Of a DNA stretch of 64,000 nt, positions 16,583 through 24,979 are shown piece by piece. Made by a program: the position numbers and the translations under genes. The notes beneath the pieces were generated by a model, which saw nothing but the letters and a program-made list of their open reading frames with translations, was not told the DNA's origin and did no database searches. The stretch covers positions 124,001 through 188,000 of the forward strand of contig JAFKJK010000009.1 of the NCBI GenBank assembly GCA_017306015.1, read 5' to 3'. Within the stretch, counting starts at the first letter, position 1. Every line of letters starts with the position of its first letter. Source of the stretch: Propionibacteriaceae bacterium. Its GTDB lineage: Bacteria > Actinomycetota > Actinomycetes > Propionibacteriales > Propionibacteriaceae.

Positions 16583-17440
16583 GTGGCCGTCCAACGCCTG
16601 TCCGAGATCCTCGCGCCCGCGTTCGAGCAGCGCTACGGGGTGCCGGCGATCAACATCGTCAACGACCTGACTATCGAGAATGTCCTTGCCGGAGCAGTGG
16701 AGGCCCGCTCCCCCGTCATCCTGCAGACGTCGGTGAAGACCGTCCGATCGATCGGCGTCGACGTCCTGTACTCGATGTGGACGGCGATGACCGCCGGCAT
16801 CGAGGTCCCCTGCGCGCTGCACCTCGACCACTGCCCCGACCGGCAGGTGATCAGCGACTGCCTGGCCGCCGGCTGGAACTCCGTCCTGTTCGACGCGTCC
16901 AACCTGCCCGTCGAGGAGAACCAGCGCCAGACCGTCGAGGTCGTCGCCGAGGCCCGCCGCTACGGCGCGGACGTGGAGGGCGAGATCGAGTCCATCACCG
17001 GCCAGGAGGACGGCGTGGGCTCCGACGAGGAGTCCCGCCGGCAGACCCTCGAAGTGCAACTGCGCTACCTCGAAGCCACCAACGTGGACGTCTTCGCGCC
17101 GGCCATCGGCAACGCGCACGGCACCTACAAGCGCGCCCCGATCCTCGACTTCCAGCGGGTGTCAGACCTGGTCGCCGCGCATCCCGTCCCCATCGCCCTG
17201 CACGGCGGCTCGGGGCTGACGGACGAGCAATTCCACGACTGCATCGGCCGGGGCTGCGCGAAGGTCAACATCTCGACCGCGCTGAAGGAGACCTACATGC
17301 AGTCCAACCTCGCCTTCCTGCGCGAGGCCGAGGAGAAGAACAAGTGGGATCCGCCGTCCCTGTTCAGCCACGTCGCCGCGGACGTCCGGGCGATGACCAG
17401 GCACTACGCCGAGGTCTTCGGCAGCGCGGGCAAGGCCTGA
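16583..17440 (+). CDS. Class II fructose-bisphosphate aldolase family protein
   Basis: A 285-residue zinc-dependent aldolase that should cleave or form a ketose phosphate using dihydroxyacetone phosphate or a related ketone. Metal-binding His residues are visible in CALHLDHCPD (about residue 83) and IGNAHGTYK, and in PIALHGGSGLTDEQF, which also holds the phosphate-binding Gly-Ser. The N-terminus (LSEILAPAFEQRYGVPAINI) and SIGVDVLYSMWTAMTAG region are typical. GTG 16583 has GAGGAG at about the right distance. The next gene follows after one base, so it leads an operon with a HAD phosphatase and the DhaL/DhaK kinase. Substrate may be fructose-, tagatose- or another ketose (bis)phosphate; the kinase partners hint at triose or tetrulose metabolism. 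Confidence 0.82.
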   Translation: MAVQRLSEILAPAFEQRYGVPAINIVNDLTIENVLAGAVEARSPVILQTSVKTVRSIGVDVLYSMWTAMTAGIEVPCALHLDHCPDRQVISDCLAAGWNSVLFDASNLPVEENQRQTVEVVAEARRYGADVEGEIESITGQEDGVGSDEESRRQTLEVQLRYLEATNVDVFAPAIGNAHGTYKRAPILDFQRVSDLVAAHPVPIALHGGSGLTDEQFHDCIGRGCAKVNISTALKETYMQSNLAFLREAEEKNKWDPPSLFSHVAADVRAMTRHYAEVFGSAGKA

Positions 17441-17441
17441 C

Positions 17442-18188
17442 ATGCCGGCCCTGATCTTCGACTGCGACGGCGTCCTCGCCGACACCGAGAAGGACGGGCA
17501 CCTGCCGGCGTTCAACGCGGCCTTCGCCGAGTTCGACCTGCCGATCACCTGGGACGAGACCACCTACGCCGAGAAGCTGAAGATCGGCGGCGGCAAGGAG
17601 CGGATCGCGTCCGAGCTGCCGGGCGCCGAGGCCGAGGACACCATCCGCCGGCTGCACGCCCGCAAGACCCAGCTGTTCACCGAGCGGGTGGCGGACGGGC
17701 TGCTGCCCGGGCGTCCCGGCATCCACCGGCTGGTCGCCGAAGCGCTGGACGCCGGCTGGACGGTGGCGGTCGCGTCCACCTCGGCCGAACCGTCGGTGCG
17801 CGCGGTGCTGGAGCACGCGGTCGGCGCGGACCTGGCCGCCCGCTGCCACGTCTTCGCCGGCGACATCGTGCCGAAGAAGAAGCCGGCGCCCGACATCTAC
17901 CTGAAGGTGCTCGCAGACCTCGACCTCGACCCGGCCGAGTGCGTCGTCGTCGAGGACTCCGGCATCGGCGTCCAGGCGTCCGTGGCTGCGGGGCTCACCA
18001 CGATCGTCACGATCAGCGCGTTCACCGCCGAGGACGACTTCACCGGCGCGTCGGTGGTGCTCAGCCACCTCGGCGACCCCGGCGACCCCCTCACGGTGGT
18101 CTCCGCTCCGTCCGGCGTCCGTCCGGACGGAATGGCAACCGTGGCCACCCTCACCCAGCTGCTCGCAACCACAAAGGAGGTCAGATGA
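17442..18188 (+). CDS. HAD-superfamily phosphatase, CbbY/beta-PGM-like
   Basis: A 248-residue HAD hydrolase. Motif I is LIFDCDGVLADTEKDGHLPAF (residues 4-24) with both Asp; a helical cap follows (LPITWDETTYAEKLKIGGGKERI); motif II is VAVASTSAE, motif III the Lys run VPKKKPAPDIYLKVLAD, and motif IV CVVVEDSGIGVQASVAAG. This is the subfamily of CbbY sugar bisphosphate phosphatases and beta-phosphoglucomutase. The lack of any disaccharide phosphorylase here and its place directly after an aldolase favour a phosphatase of a sugar (bis)phosphate. It begins one base after the aldolase stop and ends in an ATGA overlap with dhaL, so all three are probably translated from one transcript. Confidence 0.8.
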   Translation: MPALIFDCDGVLADTEKDGHLPAFNAAFAEFDLPITWDETTYAEKLKIGGGKERIASELPGAEAEDTIRRLHARKTQLFTERVADGLLPGRPGIHRLVAEALDAGWTVAVASTSAEPSVRAVLEHAVGADLAARCHVFAGDIVPKKKPAPDIYLKVLADLDLDPAECVVVEDSGIGVQASVAAGLTTIVTISAFTAEDDFTGASVVLSHLGDPGDPLTVVSAPSGVRPDGMATVATLTQLLATTKEVR

Positions 18189-18820
18189 GCGGATCCATCA
18201 CCGACGTCGAGTTCGTGATGCGGAACCTCGCCGAGAACATCGTCGCCAACGAAAAGTACTTCGGGGAGCTGGACGCCGTCGTCGGCGACGGCGACTTCGG
18301 GTACTCGCTCGCGCGCGGCTTCGAGATCGTCCTGGACCAGTGGGACGACTTCGACCGCAGTGACCCCGGCGTCTTCCTCACCAAGATCGCGGCGGCCACG
18401 TCGGCCCGGATCGGCGGCACGTCCGGCCCGATCTGGGGGACGGCGATGCTGCGGGCGGGCGTCCAGCTGAAGGAGCACCCCGACATCGAAGGGGCGGACG
18501 TCGTCCGGGCGCTGCGGGCGTCCATCGAAGGCATCAAGACCCGTGGTCAGGCCGACGTCGGGGACAAGACCCTGCTCGACTCGCTCGTCCCGGCCGTGGA
18601 CACGCTCGAAGCCGGGCTGGCCGCAGGGAAGCCGCCGAAGGAGATCGTCGCAGCGATGGCGGCCACCGCGGAGGAGGCCGCCGAGAACACCAAGACCATG
18701 CAGGCCATGCGTGGCCGCGCGGCCTACACCGGCGAACGCAGCATCGGCTCGGTGGACGCCGGTGCGAAGGGCGTCGCCGTCCTGCTCGCCGCCCTGGCCG
18801 AGGCCTGGCCCGAGACCTGA
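18185..18820 (+). CDS. dhaL: Dihydroxyacetone kinase family, DhaL-type nucleotide-binding subunit
   Basis: A 211-residue all-helical DhaL domain that binds the nucleotide and works with DhaK to phosphorylate dihydroxyacetone or a related short ketose. The metal-nucleotide motif is DAVVGDGDFGYSLARGFE (residues 34-51): the three Asp are kept, but the His usual after the third Asp (DGDHG) is Phe. Other family patterns are GGTSGPIWGTAMLRAG, ADVGDKTLLDSLVPAVDTL and GRAAYTGERSIGSVDAGAKG. The ATG overlaps the HAD stop, with a strong AAAGGAGGT site. DhaK follows, separated by a repeat cluster. No PTS DhaM or HPr gene is visible, so it may use ATP directly. Confidence 0.85.
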   Translation: MSGSITDVEFVMRNLAENIVANEKYFGELDAVVGDGDFGYSLARGFEIVLDQWDDFDRSDPGVFLTKIAAATSARIGGTSGPIWGTAMLRAGVQLKEHPDIEGADVVRALRASIEGIKTRGQADVGDKTLLDSLVPAVDTLEAGLAAGKPPKEIVAAMAATAEEAAENTKTMQAMRGRAAYTGERSIGSVDAGAKGVAVLLAALAEAWPET

Positions 18821-18839
18821 CCGTCCCGACCCCACCACC

Positions 18840-18906
18840 TGAACCGTCGGTACCTGTCCCCGATGGTTCACCAGCTGAACCGTCGGGGACAGGTACCGAC
18901 GGTTCA
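18840..18906. repeat. Two 30-bp repeat copies between dhaL and dhaK
   Basis: Copies at 18840-18870 and 18876-18906 with opposite cores (TACCTGTCCCC and GGGGACAGGTA). Both have extended ends (ACCGTCGGTACC / GGTACCGACGGT) compared with other copies, so together they form a strong hairpin inside an otherwise tight operon. Confidence 0.88.
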
Positions 18907-18951
18907 CCGACAGCCGTACTCATCCGCTGAGCAACCCAAGGAAGGGAAACC

Positions 18952-19947
18952 ATGAAGAAGTTCGTCAACGATCCGAAGCAGTTCGTCCCCGAGATGCTCA
19001 AGGGCATCGCGCTCGCCAACCCGGACACGATCAAGTACGTGCCGGAGTACAACCTGATCATGCGGGCCGATGCCCCCGACAACAACAAGGTCAGCATCGT
19101 CCAGGGCTCGGGCTCGGGCCACGAGCCGGCGCACGTGATGGTGGTCGGCCCCGGCATGCTGGACGCCGCCTGCCCCGGTGACGTGTTCGCCGCACCGCCG
19201 TCCGACTACGTGTATCAGACCGCCAAGCTGGTCGCGTCCGACAAGGGCGTCCTGCTGCTGGTGAACAACTACACCGGTGACCGGATGGCGTTCGAGATGG
19301 CGTCCGAGCTGGCCGAGGCCGAGGGGCTCAAGGTCGCGACCCTGTTCATCAACGACGACGTCGCCGTGCAGGACTCCACCTGGACGGTCGGACGCCGCGG
19401 CGTGGCCGGCAACTTCTTCGTGATCAAGGCCGTCGGCGCGAAGGCCGCCGAGGGCGCGTCGCTGGAGGAGGTCAAGGCGATCGGCGAGAAGGTGAACTCG
19501 GTGACCCGGACGATGGGCATCGCGCTCACCGCCTGCACGCCGCCGGCCAAGGGCAGCCCGCTGTTCGAACTCGGCGAGGACGAGATGGAGGTCGGCGTCG
19601 GAATCCACGGCGAGCCCGGACGCCGTCGCGCCAAGCTGGTCAGCGCCGACGAGATCGTGGACGAGCTGCTCGGCGCGGTCGTCCCCGACCTGCCGTACTC
19701 GTCCGGTGACCGGGTCGCGCTGATGATCAACGGCCTCGGCGGTACCCCGATCAGCGAGCTCTACCTGCTCTACGGCATCGCCGCGCAGAAGCTGGCCGAC
19801 CAGGGCATCAACGTGGTGAAGAGCTACGTCGGCGAGTACTGCACGAGCCTGGAGATGGCCGGCGCATCGCTCACCCTCGTGAAGCTGGACGACGAGATCG
19901 AGGCGCTACTGGATGCGCCGGCGTCCATCGTGAACCGGATCTTCTGA
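18952..19947 (+). CDS. dhaK: Dihydroxyacetone kinase family, DhaK-type substrate-binding subunit
   Basis: A 331-residue DhaK subunit. The substrate pocket motif GSGSGHEPAHVMVVGPGML lies at about residues 52-70, and the His that covalently holds the ketone is in VGVGIHGEPGRRRAKL (about residue 214). DVAVQDSTWTVGRRGVAGNF and the C-terminal YVGEYCTSLEMAGASLTL are also typical. It has a good GGAAGGGAAACC site before ATG 18952. With DhaL just upstream it should make one kinase. Relatives in actinobacterial sugar loci include erythrulose kinases, so dihydroxyacetone is not the only possible substrate. The aldolase and HAD genes upstream suggest a short ketose pathway feeding glycolysis. Confidence 0.88.
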   Translation: MKKFVNDPKQFVPEMLKGIALANPDTIKYVPEYNLIMRADAPDNNKVSIVQGSGSGHEPAHVMVVGPGMLDAACPGDVFAAPPSDYVYQTAKLVASDKGVLLLVNNYTGDRMAFEMASELAEAEGLKVATLFINDDVAVQDSTWTVGRRGVAGNFFVIKAVGAKAAEGASLEEVKAIGEKVNSVTRTMGIALTACTPPAKGSPLFELGEDEMEVGVGIHGEPGRRRAKLVSADEIVDELLGAVVPDLPYSSGDRVALMINGLGGTPISELYLLYGIAAQKLADQGINVVKSYVGEYCTSLEMAGASLTLVKLDDEIEALLDAPASIVNRIF

Positions 19948-19993
19948 TCCTGGAAGTCGTTCGGTAACACTCCACCGCTCAACCCGCTCAACC

Positions 19994-20036
19994 GCCCGGC
20001 GCCCGGTCTGCCCTCGGAGCAGGCCGGGTGCTGGGC
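19994..20036 (+). terminator. Hairpin between convergent dhaK and aldo/keto reductase genes
   Basis: CGCCCGGTCTGC pairs imperfectly with GCAGGCCGGGTG around a CCTCGGA loop, flanked by further CCC/GGG pairing. It lies 46 bases after the dhaK stop and before the stop of the opposing gene. There is no clear T-run, so termination is only likely. Confidence 0.4.
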
Positions 20037-20104
20037 TGTGGGGCTGCACTGAGGTGTCGCTGGGGTGTCGCAGCCTGCAGCCGACGTGCAGGTGTCGCGG
20101 CCGG

Positions 20105-21133
20105 TCAGCGGCCGCCCTCGAGCCGCCGGCTGCGCTGGGCGACCCCGCCGATGCCGTACGGGTAGTCGGGCAGCACCGGGGCGCTGGCCTCGTCCAGCTT
20201 CGCGGTGGCGTCCGCGTCGAGGTGGACGTCGGCGATAGCGAGGGAGCCGGTGAGCTGCTCCATCGTCCGGTTGCCGAGGATCGGCGCCGTGACGCCGGGA
20301 CGGTCGGCGAGCCAGGCCAGCGCGACCTGCGCCATCGTCAGCCCGGAGCCGTCCGCGACCTCGGCCACGGCGTCCAGTACCGCCCAGGTGGCCTCGGTGT
20401 TGCGCTTGGTGTAGCCCTCCATCCCGCGCTGCGGATCCTCGCCGAGCCGGGTCGCGCCGGTGGGCAGCTCGTCGCGGCGGTACTTGCCGGACAGCCAGCC
20501 CCCGGCCAGCGGACTCCACGGCATCAGGCCGAGGCCGTACTCGGTGGCGGCCGGGATCACCTCCAACTCGATGTAGCGCGTCAGCAGGTTGTACTGGGGC
20601 TGCAGCGAGATCGGCTCCGTCCAGCCGTGGGCGCGGGCGCGCTCGACGACGGCGGTGAGCTGCCAGCCGGTGAAGTTCGACAGCCCGAAGTAGTGCACCT
20701 TGCCGGCGCGCACGGCGTCGTCGACGAACCGCAGGTACTCCTCGACGGGGGTCAGCGGATCCCAGGCGTGATACTGGTAGACGTCGATCGCGTCGATGCC
20801 GAGGCGCCGCAGACTGGCGTCGAGGGCGTCGGTCAGGTGCCGGCGCGACAGCCCCACCCCGGTCGGGTAGGCGTTCGTCGGGAAGCGTCCCTTGGTGGCG
20901 ATCACGACCCGGTCGCGGATGGTGGGACGCTCCGCGAGCCAGCCGCCGATGATCTCCTCGGAGACACCGTGGGAGTAGACGTCGGCGGTGTCGATGAACG
21001 TGCCGCCGGCTTCGACGAATGCGTCCAGTTGGGCGAACGCGCCCTCGCGGTCGGTCTCGTGCCCGAAGGTCATCGTGCCGAGGCACAGCCGCGACACGGC
21101 CAGACCACTGCGTCCGAGCAGGCGATACTCCAT
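20105..21133 (-). CDS. Aldo/keto reductase
   Basis: A 342-residue NADPH-dependent TIM-barrel reductase. Catalytic residues can be placed: Asp/Tyr in FIDTADVYSHGVSEE (about residues 48-62), Lys in RVVIATKGRFPTNAYP, His in IDVYQYHAWDPLTP. The NADPH site motif GLMPWSPLAGGWLSGKY is present. The segment KVHYFGLSNFTGWQLT is typical of the YajO/Tas-like branch that opens EYRLLGRSGLAVSRLCLG. I chose ATG 21133 because CGGAG lies 7 bases before it and the protein then begins at the conserved MEYRLLG; a start at 21166 is possible. It is convergent with dhaK and appears monocistronic. Substrate unknown, probably an aldehyde or sugar. Confidence 0.85.
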   Translation of the reverse strand: MEYRLLGRSGLAVSRLCLGTMTFGHETDREGAFAQLDAFVEAGGTFIDTADVYSHGVSEEIIGGWLAERPTIRDRVVIATKGRFPTNAYPTGVGLSRRHLTDALDASLRRLGIDAIDVYQYHAWDPLTPVEEYLRFVDDAVRAGKVHYFGLSNFTGWQLTAVVERARAHGWTEPISLQPQYNLLTRYIELEVIPAATEYGLGLMPWSPLAGGWLSGKYRRDELPTGATRLGEDPQRGMEGYTKRNTEATWAVLDAVAEVADGSGLTMAQVALAWLADRPGVTAPILGNRTMEQLTGSLAIADVHLDADATAKLDEASAPVLPDYPYGIGGVAQRSRRLEGGR

Positions 21134-21225
21134 GATCAACTCCGTTCCATCGGGGGACTCCACCACCCTGACACCGGCGTACCCACTCCGTCCACGCCCG
21201 AACGCCTCAGACCGCGGACCGGGAT

Positions 21226-21339
21226 GAACCGTCGGGGACAGGTACTTCGGTTCACATCGCTACCGTTTCTGAACCGTCGGGGACAGGTAGCTCGGTTCAC
21301 GCTCGGGATGAACCGACGGGGACAGGTACCTCGGTTCAC
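21226..21339. repeat. Three copies of the 30-bp repeat
   Basis: Copies at 21226-21255, 21271-21300 and 21310-21339, all in the GGGGACAGGTA orientation. Copies 1 and 3 are each followed by CATCGCTACCGTTTC, so the surrounding unit was duplicated as well. They lie between the divergent reductase and esterase genes, so promoters must coexist with them. Confidence 0.9.
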
Positions 21340-21371
21340 ATCGCTACCGTTTCGGTGAACGAAGGAGTCCG

Positions 21372-22328
21372 ATGACCGATCCGACGATCATCCCCACCGG
21401 CGCGTGGGCGGCGATCTACGCCGAGCGGCTGCACTACATCGCCCACCTCGCCGTCCTCGACTATGACAATCCGGGGCCCAGCGAGCTCGCGTGGTTCGCT
21501 CCCTTCGGGGAGCCCGAGCCGACAACGGCCGTCGCGGAAGACCGAGAGCTACCCGGGCCACACGGCCCGGTCCCGGTACGCATCTACCGCGCGGCTACGG
21601 CGGCCGCGTCCGGGGCGGGGTTGGTCTGGTACCACGGCGGTGCGTTCATCGCCGGCGACCTCGACATGCCGGAGGCCGATCTGGTGGCTCGCGGCCTGGT
21701 CACGCGGACGTCCGGGGTCGTCGTGTCGGTGGACTACCGGCTGTGCCGGGATGGCGTCCACCACCCCGTCCCCCACGACGACGCGTACGCCGCCTACCGA
21801 TGGACGCTCCAGCACACCGCCGAACTCGAGATCCACCCCGCACGCCTGGCGGTCGGCGGCGCCTCCGCCGGCGGCTGCCTGGCCGCCACCGTAGCCCTGC
21901 ATGGACGCGACGACGGCGTCCCGCCGGCCAGGGCGCTGCTGGCCTACCCGGTCGCGCATGCCGCGATGCCGCCCGGCACTCCGGAGTACCGCGCGATGAT
22001 GACCCGGCTGCCGCCGTCCCTCGGCTTCTCTCCCGAGACGGTCAGCGCCCTCAACGCGAACTACATCGGCAGAGACCCGGCCGCCGCCGACGCCTACGCC
22101 TTCCCCGGGCATGCGTCGGATCTCGCCGGGTACCCGCCGACCTACATCGAGAACTGCGAGTTCGACGAGCTGCGGGCCTCGGGCGAGGGGTTCGGCCGGC
22201 AGCTCGCGTCCGCCGGGGTCGACGTCGAGGTCACCACGGCGGCCGGGGTCCCCCACGGCCACCTGGACGCCATCGGCTCGCCCCTCACCGCCGCCACCCT
22301 CGACCGGTTCGCCGCCCAGATGCCGTGA
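21372..22328 (+). CDS. Alpha/beta hydrolase (hormone-sensitive-lipase-like esterase)
   Basis: A 318-residue esterase of the HSL family. The oxyanion-hole motif is GLVWYHGGAFIAGDLDMPEA (about residues 82-101), followed by GVVVSVDYRLCRDGVHHPVPHD. The nucleophile Ser is in VGGASAGGCLAA (about residues 160-170), the acid probably in YIENCEFDELRASG and the His in GVPHGHLDA. No signal peptide is seen, so it acts in the cytoplasm, probably on short acyl esters. GAAGGAG precedes ATG 21372. It stands alone between a repeat cluster and the nested inverted repeats. Confidence 0.85.
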   Translation: MTDPTIIPTGAWAAIYAERLHYIAHLAVLDYDNPGPSELAWFAPFGEPEPTTAVAEDRELPGPHGPVPVRIYRAATAAASGAGLVWYHGGAFIAGDLDMPEADLVARGLVTRTSGVVVSVDYRLCRDGVHHPVPHDDAYAAYRWTLQHTAELEIHPARLAVGGASAGGCLAATVALHGRDDGVPPARALLAYPVAHAAMPPGTPEYRAMMTRLPPSLGFSPETVSALNANYIGRDPAAADAYAFPGHASDLAGYPPTYIENCEFDELRASGEGFGRQLASAGVDVEVTTAAGVPHGHLDAIGSPLTAATLDRFAAQMP

Positions 22329-22340
22329 GGTGGTGTTCCG

Positions 22341-22497
22341 CCGTTCCTGCAGTTATCAGCGTCGTCGGAGTGGTCCGCCGACACCGTTCCTCCGTAACTG
22401 TGGTTATGAGCCCCCGGCATGGCCCGATAACCACAGGAACGGCGGATAGCAGGCCGCGGCCCCCGCTGGCCCCGGTCATAACTGCAGGAACGACGGA
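22341..22497. repeat. Four related elements in nested inverted arrangement
   Basis: Elements beginning CCGTTCCT and ending TTATnAG occur at 22341-22359 and 22384-22410, and their reverse complements at 22426-22448 (ATAACCACAGGAACGG) and 22475-22497 (ATAACTGCAGGAACGACGG). The outer pair matches each other and the inner pair matches each other, so the 157-base segment can fold as nested stems. This family is unrelated to the 30-bp repeats. It fills most of the gap 22329-22651. Confidence 0.75.
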
Positions 22498-22651
22498 ATG
22501 GACCGAGGGAAGGTGGTGAACAAGCGGGCATCTGCCACATCTCGTGACCCGGCTCCCCGAGGAACAGATGAGACGGACGCAGCCGGAACCGTCTCCGACG
22601 ACGCGTACAGCGCGCTCTAGACTGACGGACGCCGAGGGTGAAAGGACGACG

Positions 22652-23995
22652 ATGAGCGACGACCTGCTCGCCCGCGGGCTGGCCAAGGCCACCGACACCG
22701 ATGCCGTCGAGGTCGGACGCGGCGTGATCGGACGGATCGGCACCCTCGTCTGCGACACCCTCGTGCACGACGGGCAACCGGCCCTGGTCGTCGCCGACGA
22801 CAACACCTGGGTGGCCGCCGGGGCCACCGTTCACGCCTCACTCGACGCCGCCGGCGTGCGCACAGTTGAGCCGATGGTCTTCCCCGGCGAGCCGACGCTC
22901 GAGGCGTCCTACGCCAGCAGCAACCGGGTCCGCGAGCGGCTCCGCGAGACCGGCGCGGTCGGCGTCGCGGTCGGCTCGGGCACGCTCAACGACCTGACCA
23001 AGCTGGCCTCCGGCGAACTGGGACGCCGCTACGCCGTCGTCGGCACCGCCGCGTCGATGGACGGCTATTCCGGCTTCGGCGCTCCGATGAGCCGGGACGG
23101 GGTGAAGGTCACCATGTCCTGCCCGGCCCCGGCCGTGGTGTTGATCGACCTGGACGTTGCCGCCGCCGCGCCCGGCGAGATGGTCGCGTCCGGCTACGGT
23201 GACCTGGCGGCGAAGATCCCCGGGGGCGCCGACTGGATCCTCGCCGACGCCGTCGGTCTCGACCCGATCGATCCGCTGGCGTGGGAGCTCGTCCAGTCCG
23301 GGGTCGCCGAAGCGCTGTCCCGTCCGGACGCCCTCGCCGCCGGCGACGCGGACGCCTACGCCGGCCTGGTGAACGGGCTGATCCTGTCCGGGCTGGCGAT
23401 GCAGGTGTATCGCGGCACCCGTCCGGCCTCGGGCGCCGACCACTACTTCGCGCACCTGTGGGAACTCGACCACCTCGGCGCGGACCGGCGTCCGCCCTTG
23501 TCGCACGGCTTCAAGGTGGCGATCGGGACGCTGGCGATGTGCGCATTCTACGAGCGCTTCCTCGCCCGCGACCTGCGCCTGCTCGACATCGAGGCGGCCG
23601 TGGCCCGCTGGCAACCCTGGGAGGCCGTCGAAGCCGACATCCGCTCGAAGTTCACCGGCGCCCTCGCCGAGCACGCCGTCGCCGAGACGAAGGTCAAGTA
23701 CCTCGACGCCGACGGCCTGCGCCTCCGGCTGAGCACGCTGGCGGAGAACTGGGACGCCCTTCGCCCCCGAGTGGAAGCTCAGCTCATGCCGGCCCGCACG
23801 CTGCAGGCGCGGCTCCGCGCCGCCGGAGCACCGGCCGTCCCTGAGGACATCGGGCTGACCGCAGCCGACGTCCGCGACACCTTCCCCAAGGCGATGTACT
23901 ACCGCTCGCGCTACACCGTCCTGGACGTGGCGCGGGAGGCCGGCTGGTTCGACGGCCTGGTCGCCGAGGTGTTCGCGCCGGACGGGCTGTGGTGA
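22652..23995 (+). CDS. Glycerol-1-phosphate dehydrogenase-like (AraM/EgsA family)
   Basis: A 447-residue member of the iron/zinc alcohol dehydrogenase-like superfamily resembling sn-glycerol-1-phosphate dehydrogenase, which reduces dihydroxyacetone phosphate. Visible features: nucleotide site VAVGSGTLNDLTKLASGELG, VVGTAASMDGYSGFGAPMSRDG, and metal ligands probably Asp in ASGYGDLAAKIPGGADW, His in GADHYFAHLWELDHLG and His in LSHGFKVAIGTLAM. ATG 22652 has GAAAGGA upstream; the frame is open further 5' but that part is low-complexity. The next gene, a NagD-type phosphatase, overlaps its stop. G1P is the archaeal lipid backbone and is rare in bacteria, so the product or real substrate is of interest. 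Another phosphoketose is possible. Confidence 0.72.
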   Translation: MSDDLLARGLAKATDTDAVEVGRGVIGRIGTLVCDTLVHDGQPALVVADDNTWVAAGATVHASLDAAGVRTVEPMVFPGEPTLEASYASSNRVRERLRETGAVGVAVGSGTLNDLTKLASGELGRRYAVVGTAASMDGYSGFGAPMSRDGVKVTMSCPAPAVVLIDLDVAAAAPGEMVASGYGDLAAKIPGGADWILADAVGLDPIDPLAWELVQSGVAEALSRPDALAAGDADAYAGLVNGLILSGLAMQVYRGTRPASGADHYFAHLWELDHLGADRRPPLSHGFKVAIGTLAMCAFYERFLARDLRLLDIEAAVARWQPWEAVEADIRSKFTGALAEHAVAETKVKYLDADGLRLRLSTLAENWDALRPRVEAQLMPARTLQARLRAAGAPAVPEDIGLTAADVRDTFPKAMYYRSRYTVLDVAREAGWFDGLVAEVFAPDGLW

Positions 23996-24819
23996 CGATG
24001 ACCGACCCGACTCTGGCCGTCCGCCATCCCGACGAGCTGTTCGACGCCTACGTCTTCGACCTGGACGGCACGATCTACCTCGGCGACGGGCTGCTGCCGG
24101 GCGTGGCGGCGACGATCGGCGCGCTGCGGAGAAGGGGCGTCCCGCTCCGGTTCGTGTCGAACAACCCCACCCGCGACCCGGACCAGTACGCGGCCAAGCT
24201 GACCGCGCTCGGCCTGCCGACTACGGTGTCCGAGATCACGAACACCGTAGTCACGACCGTGAGTTGGCTGCGGACGCACCACCCGGACGCGGTCCTGTTC
24301 CCGATCGCGGAGGCTCCGGTGGTGGACGCCCTGCAGCGGGCCGGCTTCCGGCTGAGCGACGATCCGTCCGAGATCGACATCGTGATCGCGTCCTACGACC
24401 GGACGTTCGACTACCGCAAGCTGCAGATCGCGTTCGACGCCTTGTGGTTCCACAGGCGGGCGATCCTCGTCCAGACCAATCCCGACCGCTACTGCCCCTT
24501 CCCGGGCGGGCGCGGCGAGCCCGACTGTGCCGCGATCACCGCGGCCGTCGAGGCCTGCACGGGTGTGACCTGTTCGGCGAGCTTCGGCAAGCCGTCCCCG
24601 ATCATGATCGAGGCGGCGCTCGCCGGGCTCGGCGTACCCGCGTCCCGGGCGCTGATGGTCGGCGACCGGCTGGCCACCGACATCGCGATGGGCCGCGCCG
24701 CCGGGATGCCGACCGCGCTCGTCCTGACCGGCGACAGCTCGCTGGCCGACGTGGCGACGTCGCGGCCGGGCGCGCGTCCGGACTACGTGCTCGAAACCCT
24801 GTCCGACCTGCTGCCCTGA
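23989..24819 (+). CDS. HAD-IIA family (NagD-like) phosphatase
   Basis: A 276-residue HAD phosphatase of the NagD/glycerol-phosphate phosphatase type. Motif I is AYVFDLDGTIYLGDGLLPG (about residues 20-38), motif II LRFVSNNPTRDPDQYAAKL, and the C2-type cap is followed by the Lys region SASFGKPSPIMIEAALAGLG and motif IV ALMVGDRLATDIAMGRAAGM. Possible starts are GTG 23989, GTG 23992 (GTGA overlap with the upstream stop) and ATG 23998. The overlap indicates coupling to the dehydrogenase. A two-step route, reduction of a phosphoketose and then dephosphorylation to a polyol, would fit the pair; that is inference. Confidence 0.82.
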   Translation: MVTMTDPTLAVRHPDELFDAYVFDLDGTIYLGDGLLPGVAATIGALRRRGVPLRFVSNNPTRDPDQYAAKLTALGLPTTVSEITNTVVTTVSWLRTHHPDAVLFPIAEAPVVDALQRAGFRLSDDPSEIDIVIASYDRTFDYRKLQIAFDALWFHRRAILVQTNPDRYCPFPGGRGEPDCAAITAAVEACTGVTCSASFGKPSPIMIEAALAGLGVPASRALMVGDRLATDIAMGRAAGMPTALVLTGDSSLADVATSRPGARPDYVLETLSDLLP

Positions 24820-24979
24820 GGCTGCCGGCCAGAGTCAGCGACCGGGGCTGTCATGCTCGCCAGCAGCGCCCAGATCCCCCCAAACGCCGGGCTGGCCAGC
24901 GTCAACTCACCGACGAGTTCCCATGTCGCGCTCGAGCGGACGATGCTGGGCGCTCCCGACAGCCCGCCCTCGGGATCGC

